In this document: piece after piece, positions 1 to 13,707 of the stretch
Position numbering within the stretch: the stretch's first letter is position 1
Layout: each line of letters begins with the position of its first letter
Assembly: GCA_028554645.1 (NCBI GenBank)
Contig: JAQOOI010000021.1
Location: 1 to 64,000, forward strand
Direction: 5' to 3'
DNA from: Omphalotus guepiniiformis
Lineage: Eukaryota; Basidiomycota; Agaricomycetes; Agaricales; Omphalotaceae
DNA: 64,000 nt
Made by a program: the position numbers and the translations under genes
The notes under the pieces: generated by a model
Told to the model about the DNA's origin: nothing
The model's input: the letters and a program-made list of their open reading frames with translations, nothing else
Database searches by the model: none

Positions 1-157
1 GTGGAGTCGTCTCTGGAGTGGGTACTCCCTTGGTTCCCGGCTCTCTCTGCCCATGCGTAATCCCTGCCACCATCGCATTCTCCAGCCAAGAGTATCGATC
101 GACGAACTCCCTGAAGGCCTCAGCTACCGCCACGGCTTCAACCTCCCGCTCACTCAT
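1..157 (-). CDS. Partial open reading frame cut by the window edge
   Basis: On the minus strand an ATG at 155-157 opens a frame that runs without a stop to base 1, about 52 codons, starting MSEREVEAVAVAEAFREF. It is acidic at first and then proline and threonine rich. I do not recognise it. The composition resembles the N-terminus of a retroelement Gag, but that is a guess. The rest lies outside the window. Confidence 0.25.
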   Translation of the reverse strand, partial: MSEREVEAVAVAEAFREFVDRYSWLENAMVAGITHGQREPGTKGVPTPETTP

Positions 158-393
158 CGGTGACTCTCTGCTCAAGGACACGGGCCGGTAGGGCCTTCGC
201 TGCGGCTCAAACCAAAAAAGGCTCGGAAGTACCAGGTCTTGGAGTTGGTGCAAAGTCAGGATTGGTCGCGAGTGCGGTTCAGGATTCGGTCATACTTCAT
301 TGGTCCCGGTCATGATTCTCCAAATTGCGCATCGGGGTTAATCAGGAAGGCGGAGATGTTGTCACATGGGACACCACCGGAGTTCCTGAAACC

Positions 394-1948
394 CGTGCAA
401 ACAAAATTGTGTACTACCCAGCCTGATCCTATGCCCTTGGATGACAACAACACCTGGGACACAAAAGTCAGAGACAGTCCAAGGACTCAGCGCTGGCAGC
501 CAGCCTCAATGTCACTGCGTGTTGAGTATGCCAATTTAGGCATCTGCCCCAATCACCGGAAGGCCAACTCCACCTAGAAGGATGATGGGCAGTATCCAAA
601 TCCGTGGACCAACGTCCTGCAAACAGTACACAGTGTCAGTTGAATGCAACAGGTGAAGCTAGAGTGCACAGATTGTGTATGGCAACCTGTCCGAAAGGCA
701 GTGTTCGAGTGCTCCCGATGAATGCGGTGCGCAAAATTGTGTACTGCCTGTCCTGCTCCTAGGCATCAGCATTTTTTTTTTTCAGGTGTCCCTGTTGTGC
801 ACAGCAGTTAACAACTTGATGAAGCCTATTATGTAATTGCTCATCGATAATGACTAAATTAGTAAATAAGTAAATATCTTCTGGTGCCTGACAATCGTTT
901 GCGCGTGTAGCCGTGGTCGCAAATTTGCATACTCGCTTCTCCAGAGGGGTCCCAGAGAGAGAAACTGTGCCACTACATCCTGCTGGGCAATATAGCAGTA
1001 CATGTAAATTGGTGGAAGTCCGCCATACTAGGCAGAATGTAGAATGTGCCCACCGAAAGAGAGTCCGGTCGGAAGTTAGTACACAATTTGTGCCACGTCC
1101 GCAGCCTGGCCACCCCCCAAGGCACCGACTGCCTGACCTTGAGGCGGCCAGGCTGCGAGACACGTGCACGAATTGCGTTACTAACTTCCGACCGACTGCC
1201 TGACCTTGAGGCGGCCAGGCTGCGGACGTGCCGACAAATTGTGGACTTAACTTCCGACCGGACTCTCTTTCGGTTGGGCTACATTCTACATTCTGTCCTA
1301 GGTATGGCGGACCTTTCCACCAATTTACATGTTAATGCTATATTGCACGCAGGATGTAGTGCACAGTTTCTCTCTCTGGGACCCCTCTGGAGAGCGAAAG
1401 TATGCAATTTGCGCACTGCTACAGCGCAACGATTGTCAGGCACCAGAGATAGTTTACTTATTTACTTATTTACTTATTTATTCATGAGACCCAAATTACA
1501 TATCAGCTTCATCAAGTTGTTTAACTGCTGTTGCAACACCGGGACACCTGATGCTGAATGCCATAGGAGCAGGACAGGCAGTACACAATTTGCGCACTAG
1601 CATTCATCAGGGGCACTGAACACTGCCTTTCGGAACAGGTGCCATACACAATATCTGTGCGGAGCGTCTAGCTTCACCTTGTTGCATTCCAACACTGACC
1701 ACTGTGTACTGTTTGCAGAGACTCCCGTGGGTACCCGGATTGGCATACTGCCTATTATCATCCTTCTAGCGTGGAGAGTGGCCTTCCGGTGTGATGGGCA
1801 GGTGCCTAAATTGGCATACTCAACACACAGTGACATTGAGGCTGGCTGCAGCACAGAGTCTTGCGATCTGTCTCTGAATTGTGCCCAAGTGTTTGTTGTC
1901 ATCCAAGGGCATAGGAGCACGGCTGGGTAGTACACCAATTTGTGCACG
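394..1948. mobile_element. Nested fold-back (long inverted repeat) element
   Basis: Bases 394-1948 read as an imperfect giant palindrome centred near 1170. The ends are complementary: the left starts CGTGCAAACAAAATTGTGTA and the right ends with a GTACACCAATTTGTGCACG-like copy. Inside lies a second palindromic layer (727-1597, ends GTGCGCAAAATTGTGTACTG and its complement), then a third core around 1070-1260 that contains a local duplication of a GACTGCCTGACC segment. Every layer is bordered by a variant of GCACAAATTGTGTAC. The open frames here (for example 239-577 plus and 1597-2001 minus) are the two arms of the same palindrome, not genes. I see no transposase. Best reading: non-autonomous fold-back or MITE-like elements inserted into one another. 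Confidence 0.6.
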
Positions 1949-2072
1949 GCGTTCAGGGACTGTTTTTCACTGGCAGCTCTCTTTCCCCCTTCCCCTGCCA
2001 AAAAAAAAACCCTCAGGAGTTGGGAACCCTACTCACTTTTCCTATATAACCCCTAACCCTAACCGCTGTTCC

Positions 2073-3995
<1,923 letters not shown>

Positions 3996-4063
3996 TTTTG
4001 ATGAGAGGTAGAAGAGGATGAGATGGGGGGTTATTAAGGGAGTGTCATGGGGGGACAAAATGT

Positions 4064-4782
4064 ATGGATGTATTTCCGGAAGGAAGAAAGATTTGCAAAC
4101 GTTATCGGACCGGGTTTCCCATCCTTTCCCAACGGTCCGACCTTGTCCTCGGGACTTTTGAGAGCTTCAGACGATCTTCGGGGTGCCTCAGGGTATACCT
4201 ACCTCCAAATCCAACAATAGCCACAGAAGCGGCATTATTGAGATAGAGCACCCGCCGGTCGACGATGACCCAAGATGTAAACACAAGACGGAGCGAACTG
4301 TCGAACATCTAAGCTGTGCTATTTGAGGGCGTGCGCGAGGTGTAGCTGGCAATTTCCTAAAGCTAAGGTTTAGAACGAACCAAATTGATGACCATAATTG
4401 TTTCTTACACCCATAAAAACCTATATCTTCGAGTAGTCCTCACCTTAGACGTGATGCAAGCGTATCACTGGGCCCAAGTCGTAGGCGCGACGACTCAGAA
4501 GATGTAGATGAAAGCTTGCAGACTCTCAAAATCGCATAATGATGGATAGAGTAGAACTGAAGAGCGATGTACCAGACTGCCAGTAAGGCCGGATTCGGAT
4601 AATGTAATGCTACCTTATCAGGACTTTCTTGGTTGGTCTCGCCGGCGGCCCGGCCTTGGCCTGCCTTGGCATATTCGGATTCCGGAATTCCGCAGTTTTG
4701 ACAAGAATCGTGTGTACCAATGGCTTAGCACAATCAAATACATTTATGGTCAATTCCTCTGAAAGACTCATCCATCTCTAAA
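4064..4782. other. Intergenic region, no gene seen
   Basis: This 0.7-kb gap lies between the DUF2264 start and the start of the Zn2Cys6 gene, so it should hold both divergent promoters. I see only a GC-rich patch near 4640-4675 and no convincing open frame or repeat. Confidence 0.5.
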
Positions 4783-7302
4783 ATGTCCACCTCCTCAAGC
4801 AAAACTCCCTATGCATCGACGTCGAAACGCAAGAAACCACCAGCCTGCGATTTCTGCAAATCCCATCGTGTACTTTGCCATCCCCAGCCACCAGGAATAC
4901 CGTGTCCGCGTTGTTTTGAGAAAGGTGTAGAGTGAGTTATCTGACTTCGTTTGGCTATGGATTGTCTTGATGTTTTCTCTCTCTTCAGATGTACGACAAC
5001 GCCAGTTACTCGTAGGAGAAGAAGAACAAAGGCGGAGGTTCTACAATCAAGGATGGAAGCGGCGGCTGCGAGTCGAGATGGTGCTGGGAGTGGAAGTCTA
5101 GCCGTGAATACTCCTTTGAGCGGACATTCAGATGACTCGGAACCCAGCTCGTCTCAATATCAAACTCCCTCACATCTGGATAGTGGGCTTGTGCCCGCAT
5201 TATGGAGCCTTGTGCAGCGTAACTCACTAGGTCTAACAACATTGACCCCTCCAGGCCTCGATCTTCCAGCATCCCTAGTAATCGAACTATTCCGAAGTGC
5301 GTCTTCGTAAAACCTTATTAATATTGTTCAATTCCTCAAACTCACAATTTATTGTTTATCCAGGTTTTCGCGACGTACCCCAATTCCACCACCCACTAAT
5401 GCCCTATAAACGATTAGAATCAACTCTCCAACAATCCTCAGGTCAATTATCCCAACTCCCACCTCAAGACCGTGTACTCGTTCAATGCATACTAGCTGTT
5501 AGCTCTTTGTCTTCTATGGATCTACATATCATAGGCGCAGGGAACTGTTCCGTCGAAGACGTCGATCTCGTTTCCTCCCGCCCTTTAATGGCCCATAACG
5601 CAGACTTGCGCGAGTACGGTCGAAGACGTGAATCAATGTGTCGGAAGCTACGTGAGGATGCTGTGAGGTCGGCGACTATCGAAGGTGTTACGATTAATGT
5701 TTCGCAAGAGAATGCTGCGTCTTGTGTGTTGTTGGACTTTTTACAATATCGTGAGGGGTTACCCAAATATTTTCTGGTATGGGTGCTAAGAAGTCCGCCT
5801 TCCTTTTTTGATTAGATGCCACAGGTCAGGGTATCACCCCTTTCGCTTCTGCGTATACCGCCCATCTTCGAAGTATGCAGGAAACTCCGGGGTTGACGCT
5901 AAGCATCGATACTGGGGATATGCTTAGGTGGTCTTCGTTTTTGGTGAGTAGGTAATCGTAATGTGGATATCAGAGGCTCTGGTTGACCGGACGATTTAGA
6001 TGCAACATGCGTTAATGGCGCTTTTGAGCGGCAAATCTATACCGTTGTGAGTTCGAGTTCACTATCTATACTGATTTCATTTGTTACTGACCTGACCACC
6101 GCCTTCGTCTTAGTACGAAACATGATCAACGTCTTATTTGTGGTGAAGAGCCTCGGTCGTTGGAGGAGGCGCTGAAGATTTTGTTATCTGATGATGCCAC
6201 GCCGGGAGACTTTTTCTTACAGTTGCATCCTCGTCAGTCAGAGTAATGCCCTCTTTTCCTGCGTCACGAATGTTAAATGGTTCGGCGGCAGTGAGCTTAT
6301 ACATCAGCGACCTCGCACGCGAGAACTCGGAGCGTCTAACAGGAGGTGCGTACCCCACATCCTACATCCCATTCACAACGACACACTGGAATCTAACCCA
6401 AACATGTAACCCCCTCCCCGCAACAGCTTACGCACGCCGGCAACCATTCGACGAAGCAGCGCTTATAATTCATCTATCTTCACTGGACACACTATACAGG
6501 GTAGTCGGCGCGTTTAAAAACCGCGCAGACGTTCTTGTGTCCAATGAGAAAGACACCACTCGTGCTCATTTCATACGATTATGCAAATTCGGTGTTGTGA
6601 GCATGTGGGCTTCCCTAATCTTACCTATATACGGTGACCTCGAGCATCGTTGTTCGGCTTACTCTTCCTCTTCCTCTACGACTTCGACTTCGGGTGATTC
6701 AGCTCAGGCTGAAGTTGCTGCTGGTGGTGCTGGTGGTGGTGGTGGTGTTGTCGACGAAGCAGAAGAAAGAAGCCGCGCACGACTAGAGTTATCTTTCCTT
6801 CAAGTCCGAAAAACAGCATTAAAAGCTGCTATTGAAGTAGCTGAATGCCTAACGGCTGTTCCTTCTATTCATCGGTTGACGCATATAAATTATACGGATA
6901 TACATAGATGGGCTAGGCTTTTGTTGACTACGATGGATGTTGATGAGGTTAGTACGCTTGAGAGGGCTTTGGCTTTGGAACGGTGAGCGGCGTTTTTTTT
7001 TTTGGGTTTCTCGTGAAAGAGGCGACTGATGATTTTTGTTTGGGATACATAGTTTTCGAGACGCTCTCAAATTAGCTGGATTTTCATGGGTTGACAGAAC
7101 TGGATTGATTGAAGTCATCGAAGCTAGGTTATCCGATATCGCGGTGGGGTTCGAGCAAAATTTCTTCTCGGTCCTGAATGCTGTCACAGCTGGTCCGAGT
7201 CCTGATCATCATGAACATTCTTTAACACCTGGACTTTTGACTCTTAATACACTCAATAACACTGGTTTTACGATAGAGGATTATACTACATTGAATATAT
7301 GA
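4783..7302 (+). CDS. Zn2Cys6 (fungal binuclear cluster) transcription factor
   Basis: The ATG at 4783-4785 opens a Lys/Ser-rich tail followed by a full zinc cluster with spacing C-x2-C-x6-C-x8-C-x2-C-x6-C (ACDFCKSHRVLC ... CPRCFEKGVEC), split by an intron at 4932-4988. A basic RRRRRTK stretch follows, as expected for a DNA-binding nuclear factor. Further introns that restore the frame: 5297-5363, 5777-5829, 5944-5999, one near 6055-6113, one near 6233-6290 (donor uncertain), 6346-6426, and one near 6983-7052. The last exon ends at 7302 with IEDYTTLNI. The middle and C-terminal parts are helical and leucine rich, in the style of the fungal regulator middle domain, with a Ser/Thr and Gly-rich insert near 6660-6770. 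Target genes are unknown. It is the best preserved ordinary gene in the first 14 kb. Confidence 0.85.
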
Positions 7303-8148
7303 TAATTTGTGACTTTGCTTGTAGCCCTCCTCCTTCCCTGGAATTACAGTGCAGTGTATATATGCGTGTGTAACTTGAAAGAACCAGGCAGGGAACGACG
7401 TCGTATCGTATCGTATCGTATCGTATCGTATTGTAGCGCATTGTTATCGTAGCATTCGCCCTAGGGTCTACACTATGAACAAATCCCTGCTATGCTATGC
7501 CATGCCATGATGTACTCTATATCATCATATCGTACCGTAGTATTCATACACCCGCGCGCACCCGCAGCTTTCGCAACTGCATAGTGACCTTGTAAACATT
7601 GTAAACAAGGAACAGTAGAAGAGCGTCAAGTCAGGGTACATAGAAGGGATATATATATGAATGTATGTGTACGAATAAACAGGGATGAGATGGAGGGTAA
7701 CAGAGTACGTGAGAGGGAGGAACTTGCTCCGTGAATTGAGGATTGAGGAAAGGAAGGGAAGAAATGTACAAGATTAATAAATAATAATTCATGGGTGAAT
7801 TAGGAATGGTGGGATGAGTGCGTCGGGGTAAGTTGAGGAAAAGAGGGAGGAGCTGGCGTGGAAATAATGTATGGATAATTCGACGAGAAGGAGAAGGGAA
7901 GAGGGGACGCGTTTGTCCGTTTATCTGACTGGTTGGTGGGTGCCTGACCGGAAAGAAACGAGATGGGTAACGTAACGTAACAAGAAAAGAGAGGGAGAGG
8001 TATGAGGGAAGGAAGGGGCAAGAGAGAGAGAGATGAGCGTCGAAAAGCAATGGTATGCTATGGCCCAGGAACAGGGATGGGGTAGAGAAAAAGAGAGCAA
8101 TCGCAACTGCAAAAGTAGGGTGAACCCTCAAAGCCCTACTCCAACATT
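7303..8148. other. Intergenic region between convergent genes; microsatellite inside
   Basis: This gap separates the 3' ends of two convergent genes. It holds a TCGTA pentamer repeated six times (7401-7430) and an otherwise purine-rich plus strand (7680-8100). The minus-strand open frames here are low-complexity proline/serine translations of that composition and I do not support them as genes. Confidence 0.6.
7401..7430. repeat. (TCGTA)6 microsatellite
   Basis: Six perfect copies of TCGTA, followed by degenerate copies to about 7445. Confidence 0.9.
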
Positions 8149-9357
8149 CTACCCCTCAGTCCCCTGCGTCCCCGACCCCGCCCCAGTCAACTGAGGATCA
8201 ATCCCCTCATGTCCTCCTCTCGCTCCTCCCCCAGCTCCTCCACCTCCAGGCCCACCACCAGCTTTCGCGCCAGTACCAACAGCAGCAGCAGCAGCCGCCG
8301 CCGCAGCCTGCGCCTGAAAAGGTGTAGGCAAAACAAGTGACCTATGAAACCTCGCTCGGAATTCATTCGCTGATGTATCTATCGTCGGTGCTGCACCAGC
8401 ACCAGCACCTGTACCCGCATTTGTGTTTGTCGAATTGGCGTTATTAGAGGCGGAAGGATTATTGGTGTTGTTGGGCCCGGTGGGTCCTGTGGTGGTAGTA
8501 CTATTAGTTGATGACGTAGAGGCTGTTGAGGACGATGCGGAATCTGGTGCTGGTGCATTGCTGGCGGTGGGACCTGTAGTTGCAGATGTTGTTGAAGCTG
8601 GGGTAACGAATGATGGGTGGGGATGACCAGCTGATAATGAGGCGTAGTGGGCAGGTAAAGGTGTTCCTTGTTGTTCGTAGTGATGTCTTCTCTAAAAACC
8701 CAACGTATCAGCTACGATATCACGATACACAAAAAGTACTCGACACTCACCTGCCTATCCCACTGATCCCAAGCATCAGCAATAATAGGTTCAAGACTAA
8801 CAAGCTCGTCGTTCGTCATCTGAAGAGTATTCAACAGATGCTGCTTCAGCAGCGGTGCGCACGAAAACGACAGCAAAAGTGTCGTAGCGAATGTTTGACC
8901 ACCGTGGCCTTGACCCTGCGGGAACGGTGGTTCGTGTCCGTGTCCATGGTCAATAGGATGATGGGAATAACCTAAACCAGGAGGATGGGTCATATCAGGC
9001 ATTAAAATCACTTGATGATACGCGGTTGGATAGCTGTACCTGCGGTTGTTGTTGAGGATGTAGATGGACGCCCTGCACATGATGGTACCCCACCTGCTGC
9101 TGCGCCTGTACCTGTGCCTGTACTTGAGCTTGGGCCTGTTGCTGCTGAACAGTAACACCAAGTCTATCCCGCTCTCTCTTCCTTCGCTGCCTTTCGGCTG
9201 CTTTTTCGCGCTTGATCCGTTGACTGGGCGTCTCGTTCTCCCTGTTCCTCTTCCGTGAACCAGAGGATCCTGGGGACCCACCTGGGTGAGGAATAACGGT
9301 TACGGGGCCTAGAGATGAAGGTTGGAGAGATGTTGGGTCGGTTAGAAGTGAATTCAT
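8149..9357 (-). CDS. Basic-region, low-complexity putative nuclear protein
   Basis: The first exon begins with MNSLLTDPTSLQ at 9357 and carries a strongly basic block, SQRIKREKAAERQRRKRERD, followed by a Gln/Ala/Val run. The look is that of a DNA-binding basic region without a clear leucine zipper. A later exon contains LLKQHLLNTLQMTNDELVSL, plausibly helical. A GTGAGT donor after DQWDRQ (near 8749) joins to RRHHYEQQGTPLP, and the C-terminus is Ser/Thr/Asn, poly-Ala and Gly rich, ending at 8149. The junction between exon 1 and the His-rich part near 9000-9050 changes frame and I could not place a clean intron there. Function is unknown; a transcriptional role is inference from composition. 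Confidence 0.5.
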
Positions 9358-9976
9358 TAGTGGCTCTTGTTTCTGGATTCGTTGTTCCTGCCTTCCTGCC
9401 CTTGTTCCAAGTCGTTGTATTGCTGTCCCTTCTCGTTTCTCTCTCTCTCTTTCTTATCCTTCACTCAAGAAAATAAAAAGTCCAATTCCTGCGGGTAATC
9501 CTCCCAAAAGTGAACTTGGTTCGAGTATACATTATAACTCACCTTGTTACAACATTTGCGCAACCTGACGGACGTTGAACACATCGTCAAGCGCGTAACG
9601 AGAACGAGAACACAATGGAAACGCGTAGTATTCCGTCGATTGGTAACGGATTTGGACGATTGAATTGCTAAGAAAAACGAGTCAGGAAAGCTGTATGATG
9701 GAGATATAAAGAAAGAGACACGACGTACATCGCTCGTTTCAACGCACGAAGGCTGACACGTCATCGAATAAACCTCGTCTTGAAAGACGACGAAACATTC
9801 CTATCTCTCTCGAAACCTCTGCACTCCTATTTCCCCATCCACAACAGACAGAGCTGACTCGAGATGCCCGCCAATTTAAGCCCCCGTTGAATTAGACGCG
9901 GCCTATTTGTTTCCTCCCAGTTTCCTTCCCTGCTCTTGTATTGTTGCATTCCAAGATGTTCGACCGCCCAGGTGTG
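9358..9976. other. Upstream region of the basic-region gene
   Basis: This is likely the promoter and 5' leader of the minus-strand gene that ends here. It contains a TCTCTC tract at 9441-9455. No supported gene. Confidence 0.4.
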
Positions 9977-10392
9977 TCAGGCGAAAGCAAAAGAACGAGT
10001 GAGCTCGCGTCTGAGTCGATTAGCATCGGCACTCGGGAAGAAACTCCAAAGGGGGTAGGAGCCTAAGGTGGACAGGAGGTGTTGGCGGGTGAACCTAGAG
10101 GCTAGTAAGGCACAGGAAAGAGATTTGTTGATGCGTTGGTAGAAAGCGTAGTTTTCTCCCTCAGGCATTGTAGATAGAGCAAGAAGCCAAGACGCGGTAG
10201 GAACGACGATGGCGAAGAGCAAAGAAGATATTGGAAAATAGACGCCCGATTTTTCTGAAAAGTCATCTGATGTATAATCGAACGATATTGCGAACGTTCA
10301 GTGGATTGCATTGAAAGATTATCGATTATGTGTTGAAGATTTTCTTCACGACGTCGGTAATTGATGAGAATCCGAAACACCTGCTCACCCAT
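9977..10392 (-). CDS. Possible small multi-exon gene, not recognised
   Basis: On the minus strand the most protein-like segment ends at 9977 and contains a hydrophobic stretch (LLFAIVVPTASWLLALSTMP) that could be a membrane segment, then ENYAFYQRINKSLSCALLAS. Upstream, candidate GT-AG pairs (GTAAGT near 10457, GTGAGC near 10385, acceptor CATCAG near 10268) suggest tiny exons, but no start could be fixed. The competing frame from 10392 is also open. I do not recognise a family. Confidence 0.3.
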
Positions 10393-11155
10393 CCTCTAGC
10401 TGAATTCTGAACCTCTCTACTTTCGTCTTCTTCTTCCCAAGGCAGATGCAACTTACGAGGCGAGCGTCAACGAGTGAGGAAGAATTTGATCACAGGGATT
10501 TATATGAAGACGTTGAGGACAAGAGTGGCATCGTTTTGCAAGGAGATTGCGAGGGTGGGGCGGGGGGTAGGAAGCGAGTGCGGATAAAACTCGAAAGAAG
10601 GCGAGGAAGGAGATAAGGATTTCGGAGATGAACAGGGTGCGGATGTAGGAAATGCTGTTAATCTTATGGCTGGTGATTAGAAGGTGAGCTACGTACCTGT
10701 ATTCCCTTTTTTATTCGTTCATTATTCATGTCCTTTCTTTCTTTATTTGTGAGGATATGTCTAATGAATGATTGCGTTGTAGGAATTACAAGTCATCTCA
10801 GGAATATACTTCGTCCACGGTGATACGCCCACATCCCTATACCAGTACGCCGTCCTCATCGTCTCCCTCACTCATTCACATACACATCACTAACGCACCA
10901 CCTACTCCACAGACTCCTTCGCCTCCAACCTTCACCGGTTCCTCAACGTTCAACATCTACCTCGCAAAACACAATACAAAGATTGAACAAGGTATACCTT
11001 AGGCGAACGCTTCATTTCCAAACGTGCAGCTAGGGAAACTGGAACCTGGGTAGCATACGATGCACAAGATTTCTGGCGACCACGGCGACGACTGCTGCTT
11101 CGACTTCATCGACTTCACAAGGAGACGCAAGCAAGGAGGATACGACAAAGACAAT
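10393..11155. other. Region upstream of the MAPR-like gene; possible lost N-terminal exons
   Basis: Scattered Ser/Thr/Pro-rich open frames and a GTGAGC donor with a TTGTAG acceptor (near 10684-10782) suggest 5' exons of the following MAPR-like gene, including a short hydrophobic MLLILWLVIR stretch. I could not assemble a continuous frame into the conserved domain. Confidence 0.3.
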
Positions 11156-11673
11156 TATGCAGCCAGCGCAAGGACGGATCTTTCACCTCCAAAGAATGAC
11201 CCATACACGTTAGAAGAGCTTCAAGTTTACCATGCGTCTGATCCTTTCAAGCCGATATATGTGTCTATCAAAGGTAGAAAAAAATCGTAACCCCACTTCG
11301 ACCCTATTCTCATTCACCCATCTCTATTAGGCACAGTATTCGACGTAACACACAAAAAAGACGTGTACGGTCCAGGAAAATCATACAGCATATTCAAGGC
11401 AAAGGCGAAGGGACTTGGAATGAGTAGTCGCAAAGCTGAACATGCTATACCGGATTATAGTCAGCTTGATGAGAAGGATAGGAAGGCTTTGGATGATTGG
11501 CATGAGTTTTTCTTGTGCGTTATCCTTCTTTCCTTTCGTTGTCGGTTCTACTTGTACTGAATGGTAGGTTTGCGTATAGGAAATAGTATAGCGTCGTTGG
11601 AAGAGTAACGGAATTACCTGCTGCTGTTGCTGGGAATGAGGTTAGGAATAGGCCGCAGCAGAGCGCTTTGTGA
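11156..11673 (+). pseudogene. MAPR / DAP1-like cytochrome b5-fold heme-binding protein, interrupted
   Basis: The domain reads TDLSPPKNDPYTLEELQVYH, KPIYVSIKGTVFDVTHKKDV, YGPGKSYSIF, GLGMSS, ALDDWHEFF. This is the signature of membrane-associated progesterone receptor / Dap1 proteins, which bind heme and assist sterol cytochromes P450. Introns 11274-11330 and 11515-11567 join cleanly. The last exon reads FAYRK, then a TAG at 11584-11586, then YSVVGRVTELPAAVAGN to a normal stop at 11671-11673. Family members usually have Arg at that position. The frame also shifts before TDLSPP, and the usual AGKDGS-like loop is replaced by KAKAK. The copy is probably non-functional unless the stop is a sequencing error. 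Confidence 0.7.
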
Positions 11674-12048
11674 TACCTACACCTCGGCCGTTGAGGGTGG
11701 CCATCTATCTATGGTTCGTCTCGTATTCGTGTATTCGTTGCAACGCGACTCAGTAGAGTTACATTCTTGTCTTTTTTAGATTATAGTTTTGCTGTCGCGT
11801 CGACTTTCGTCTCGATCTCTCTGTCTGTTTCACGCAATTTTGAATTCGTGTATATTAAATCCTTGCCACCCAATCAGATTTTATTCATTTGGCATTCCTT
11901 AGAAGGATACTGGCTCGAATTTCGCATCTACTATATGTGTGTAGTCAAACTCGTGTGTGAGCACGACATGGAATTGAATGTAATAATACACGACTCCCTT
12001 GCAAATGGGTGAAACAAAGCTACAAGAAAATCAGTACATTTATATCAT
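11674..12048. other. Short intergenic region between convergent genes
   Basis: AT-rich 3' region between two converging damaged genes. I see no supported gene. Confidence 0.4.
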
Positions 12049-13567
12049 TCATACACACTTCCAATTCTCCGGTAACGACGCATCACCCACACCAACATAT
12101 CGATTCCTAAACGGAAAACGACAATGCCTCCTGACGAGTGCCGGGGCAGGGTTGTTCTCATCCTTCTCATCACCCTCATACTTCCTCCCTTCAATAAGAT
12201 CCGGCGCAACCCCCTCCTCAACCCACCTCACCATCGCCACTAACACATTCCTTTCAGGACTCGCCTCTCAATCGGTTCCCTTTCTCGTTCTCTTTCTCGC
12301 TCCCGCTTCTCTTCTCCCTCACCTTCATTATCAACCTCCTCTTAGACCGGTTCCTCGTTCATACCAAGCCCCCTGGCCCTCCAATCCCAGCTAACGTCTG
12401 CCCAATTTCCCAAGCTCCAACACCCCTCGAACAATGTCCCATCCCACTTATCCTAAAAAACCTATAAAACTCATCCATATCCTCCGGATGCATCTCCATC
12501 GTCCTTGCGACGTGCGTATAATACCTCTCGGAGTTTGTAGGTGGTATTATACCATCTGCCTGACCGTGATACACGAGGAGCTTTCCTCCAAGGGAGCGGA
12601 ATGATGTTAGGTCGCCTTTCCAGGTTGAGATGTTGAATGGGTCGAGGTGGGAGGAAAGAGAGTAATCGGTGAGGGTTAGGTTGGTTAGGGGGTATGTTGG
12701 GTCGTTGTATACTTCCTAGCGGAACCAGTCCTGTATAGGGCAGTTAATAGGAAAGAGATTTAGAATATGAATGAGTCTAGGTACTCACAGCTGTGTACGG
12801 GAATAGCTTCCCGTTATATAGCATATCGACCGTTCGTTGATCTTCACTCCCAGGTTGTTGCCTCGGAAACAACATCTCCCCATTTACTCCAAAAAGCGGA
12901 GCAAAAACACTCCTAACAACCTCCGCCTGTGTCCCCGTTAAACACCCCTTCTTCTTCTCCTGTCCCTTCCTACAAATCAACCTCTCCGGCACATAATCAC
13001 ACATACCCGGATCCTCCAAAATCCCATCACGCACTCCATCAAGCTCATCGCATTGTTCCAGGATATCACGATGTACAACCTCAGTCTATTGCTCCGGACG
13101 GATGAACCGTTCGTCGGTTTGCGTACTACCAGTGAGTTGAAGGAAATGACCGGACCAGGAGAGGAGGTTGTTTAGTGAAGCTGCTGGTGCACCTGCTACA
13201 ACACCGTCGAAATCGGAAGGGAAGTTTTGGATGGATTTTAGACCTTGACGACCGCCGGTTGAGCAGCCTAGGAAGTAGGATTTGGTGTGGGGTTTGTTGT
13301 AGAATTTTTGGGTTAGGTGTTTTCCGAGGAGGATGCCGGTGTGGATTCTGTGGGGAGGTGGTTGGTTGGATGTTGTTTGGTGGAGGAGAGAAAGGAGTGA
13401 ACGTACGAGCGGTAGGCGTAATCTTCTACTACGCCGGGAAAGGAACATGTGAGGAGGTTGATGTTTGGGTTCTGATATACCACGTCTTGTGGAATTTTGT
13501 GTGCGAGGTCGGGGTGGTTCTCTAGACCTGATACATGATCCTGAGCGTTGACGTTGATGTATTGCCA
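12049..13567 (-). pseudogene. Tannase / feruloyl esterase family gene, decayed
   Basis: Tannase-family blocks appear in order on the minus strand: EDYAYRS joined through a GTACGT..CCCACAG intron to IHTGILLGKHL, the nucleophile elbow FLGCSTGGRQGLK, FPSDFDGVVAGAPA, VRDGILEDPGMCDY, KLLVYHGQADGIIPPTNSER, SGMGHC, and a C-terminal NVLVAMVRWVEEGVAPD. The Ser, Asp and His positions of the catalytic triad are therefore visible. Damage: an in-frame TAG after FIRPEQ (near 13087), a TAG at 12716-12718 after DWFR, a TGA after GGLV with a frame change before NVLVAM, and no N-terminal third (similarity stops near 13570, where repeats begin). An intron near 12732-12786 is intact. In life the enzyme would be secreted and cleave gallate or ferulate esters from plant material. 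Confidence 0.75.
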
Positions 13568-13685
13568 TTCTATGGGAATCTGCTCTGAAGGAGATGGAAG
13601 AATGAGGTAAAGAGGAACCCGCTCATTGCGGGGGCACCACGTCAGCCATCTGCCAGTGGCATCAACTAGAAAGACAATGGTCTGT

Positions 13686-13703
13686 GCGTAACCCCTAACC
13701 CTA
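13686..13703. repeat. Telomere-like C/T/A run
   Basis: AACCCCTAACCCTAC resembles two to three CCCTAA units. It is interstitial and short. A similar CCCCTAACCCTAACC lies at 2049-2064. Confidence 0.4.
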
Positions 13704-13707
13704 CAAA

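Noticed and set aside
7631..8131. Pro/Ser-rich minus frames between the two transcription-factor-like genes
   Set aside because: They reflect a purine-rich plus strand and overlap in several frames.
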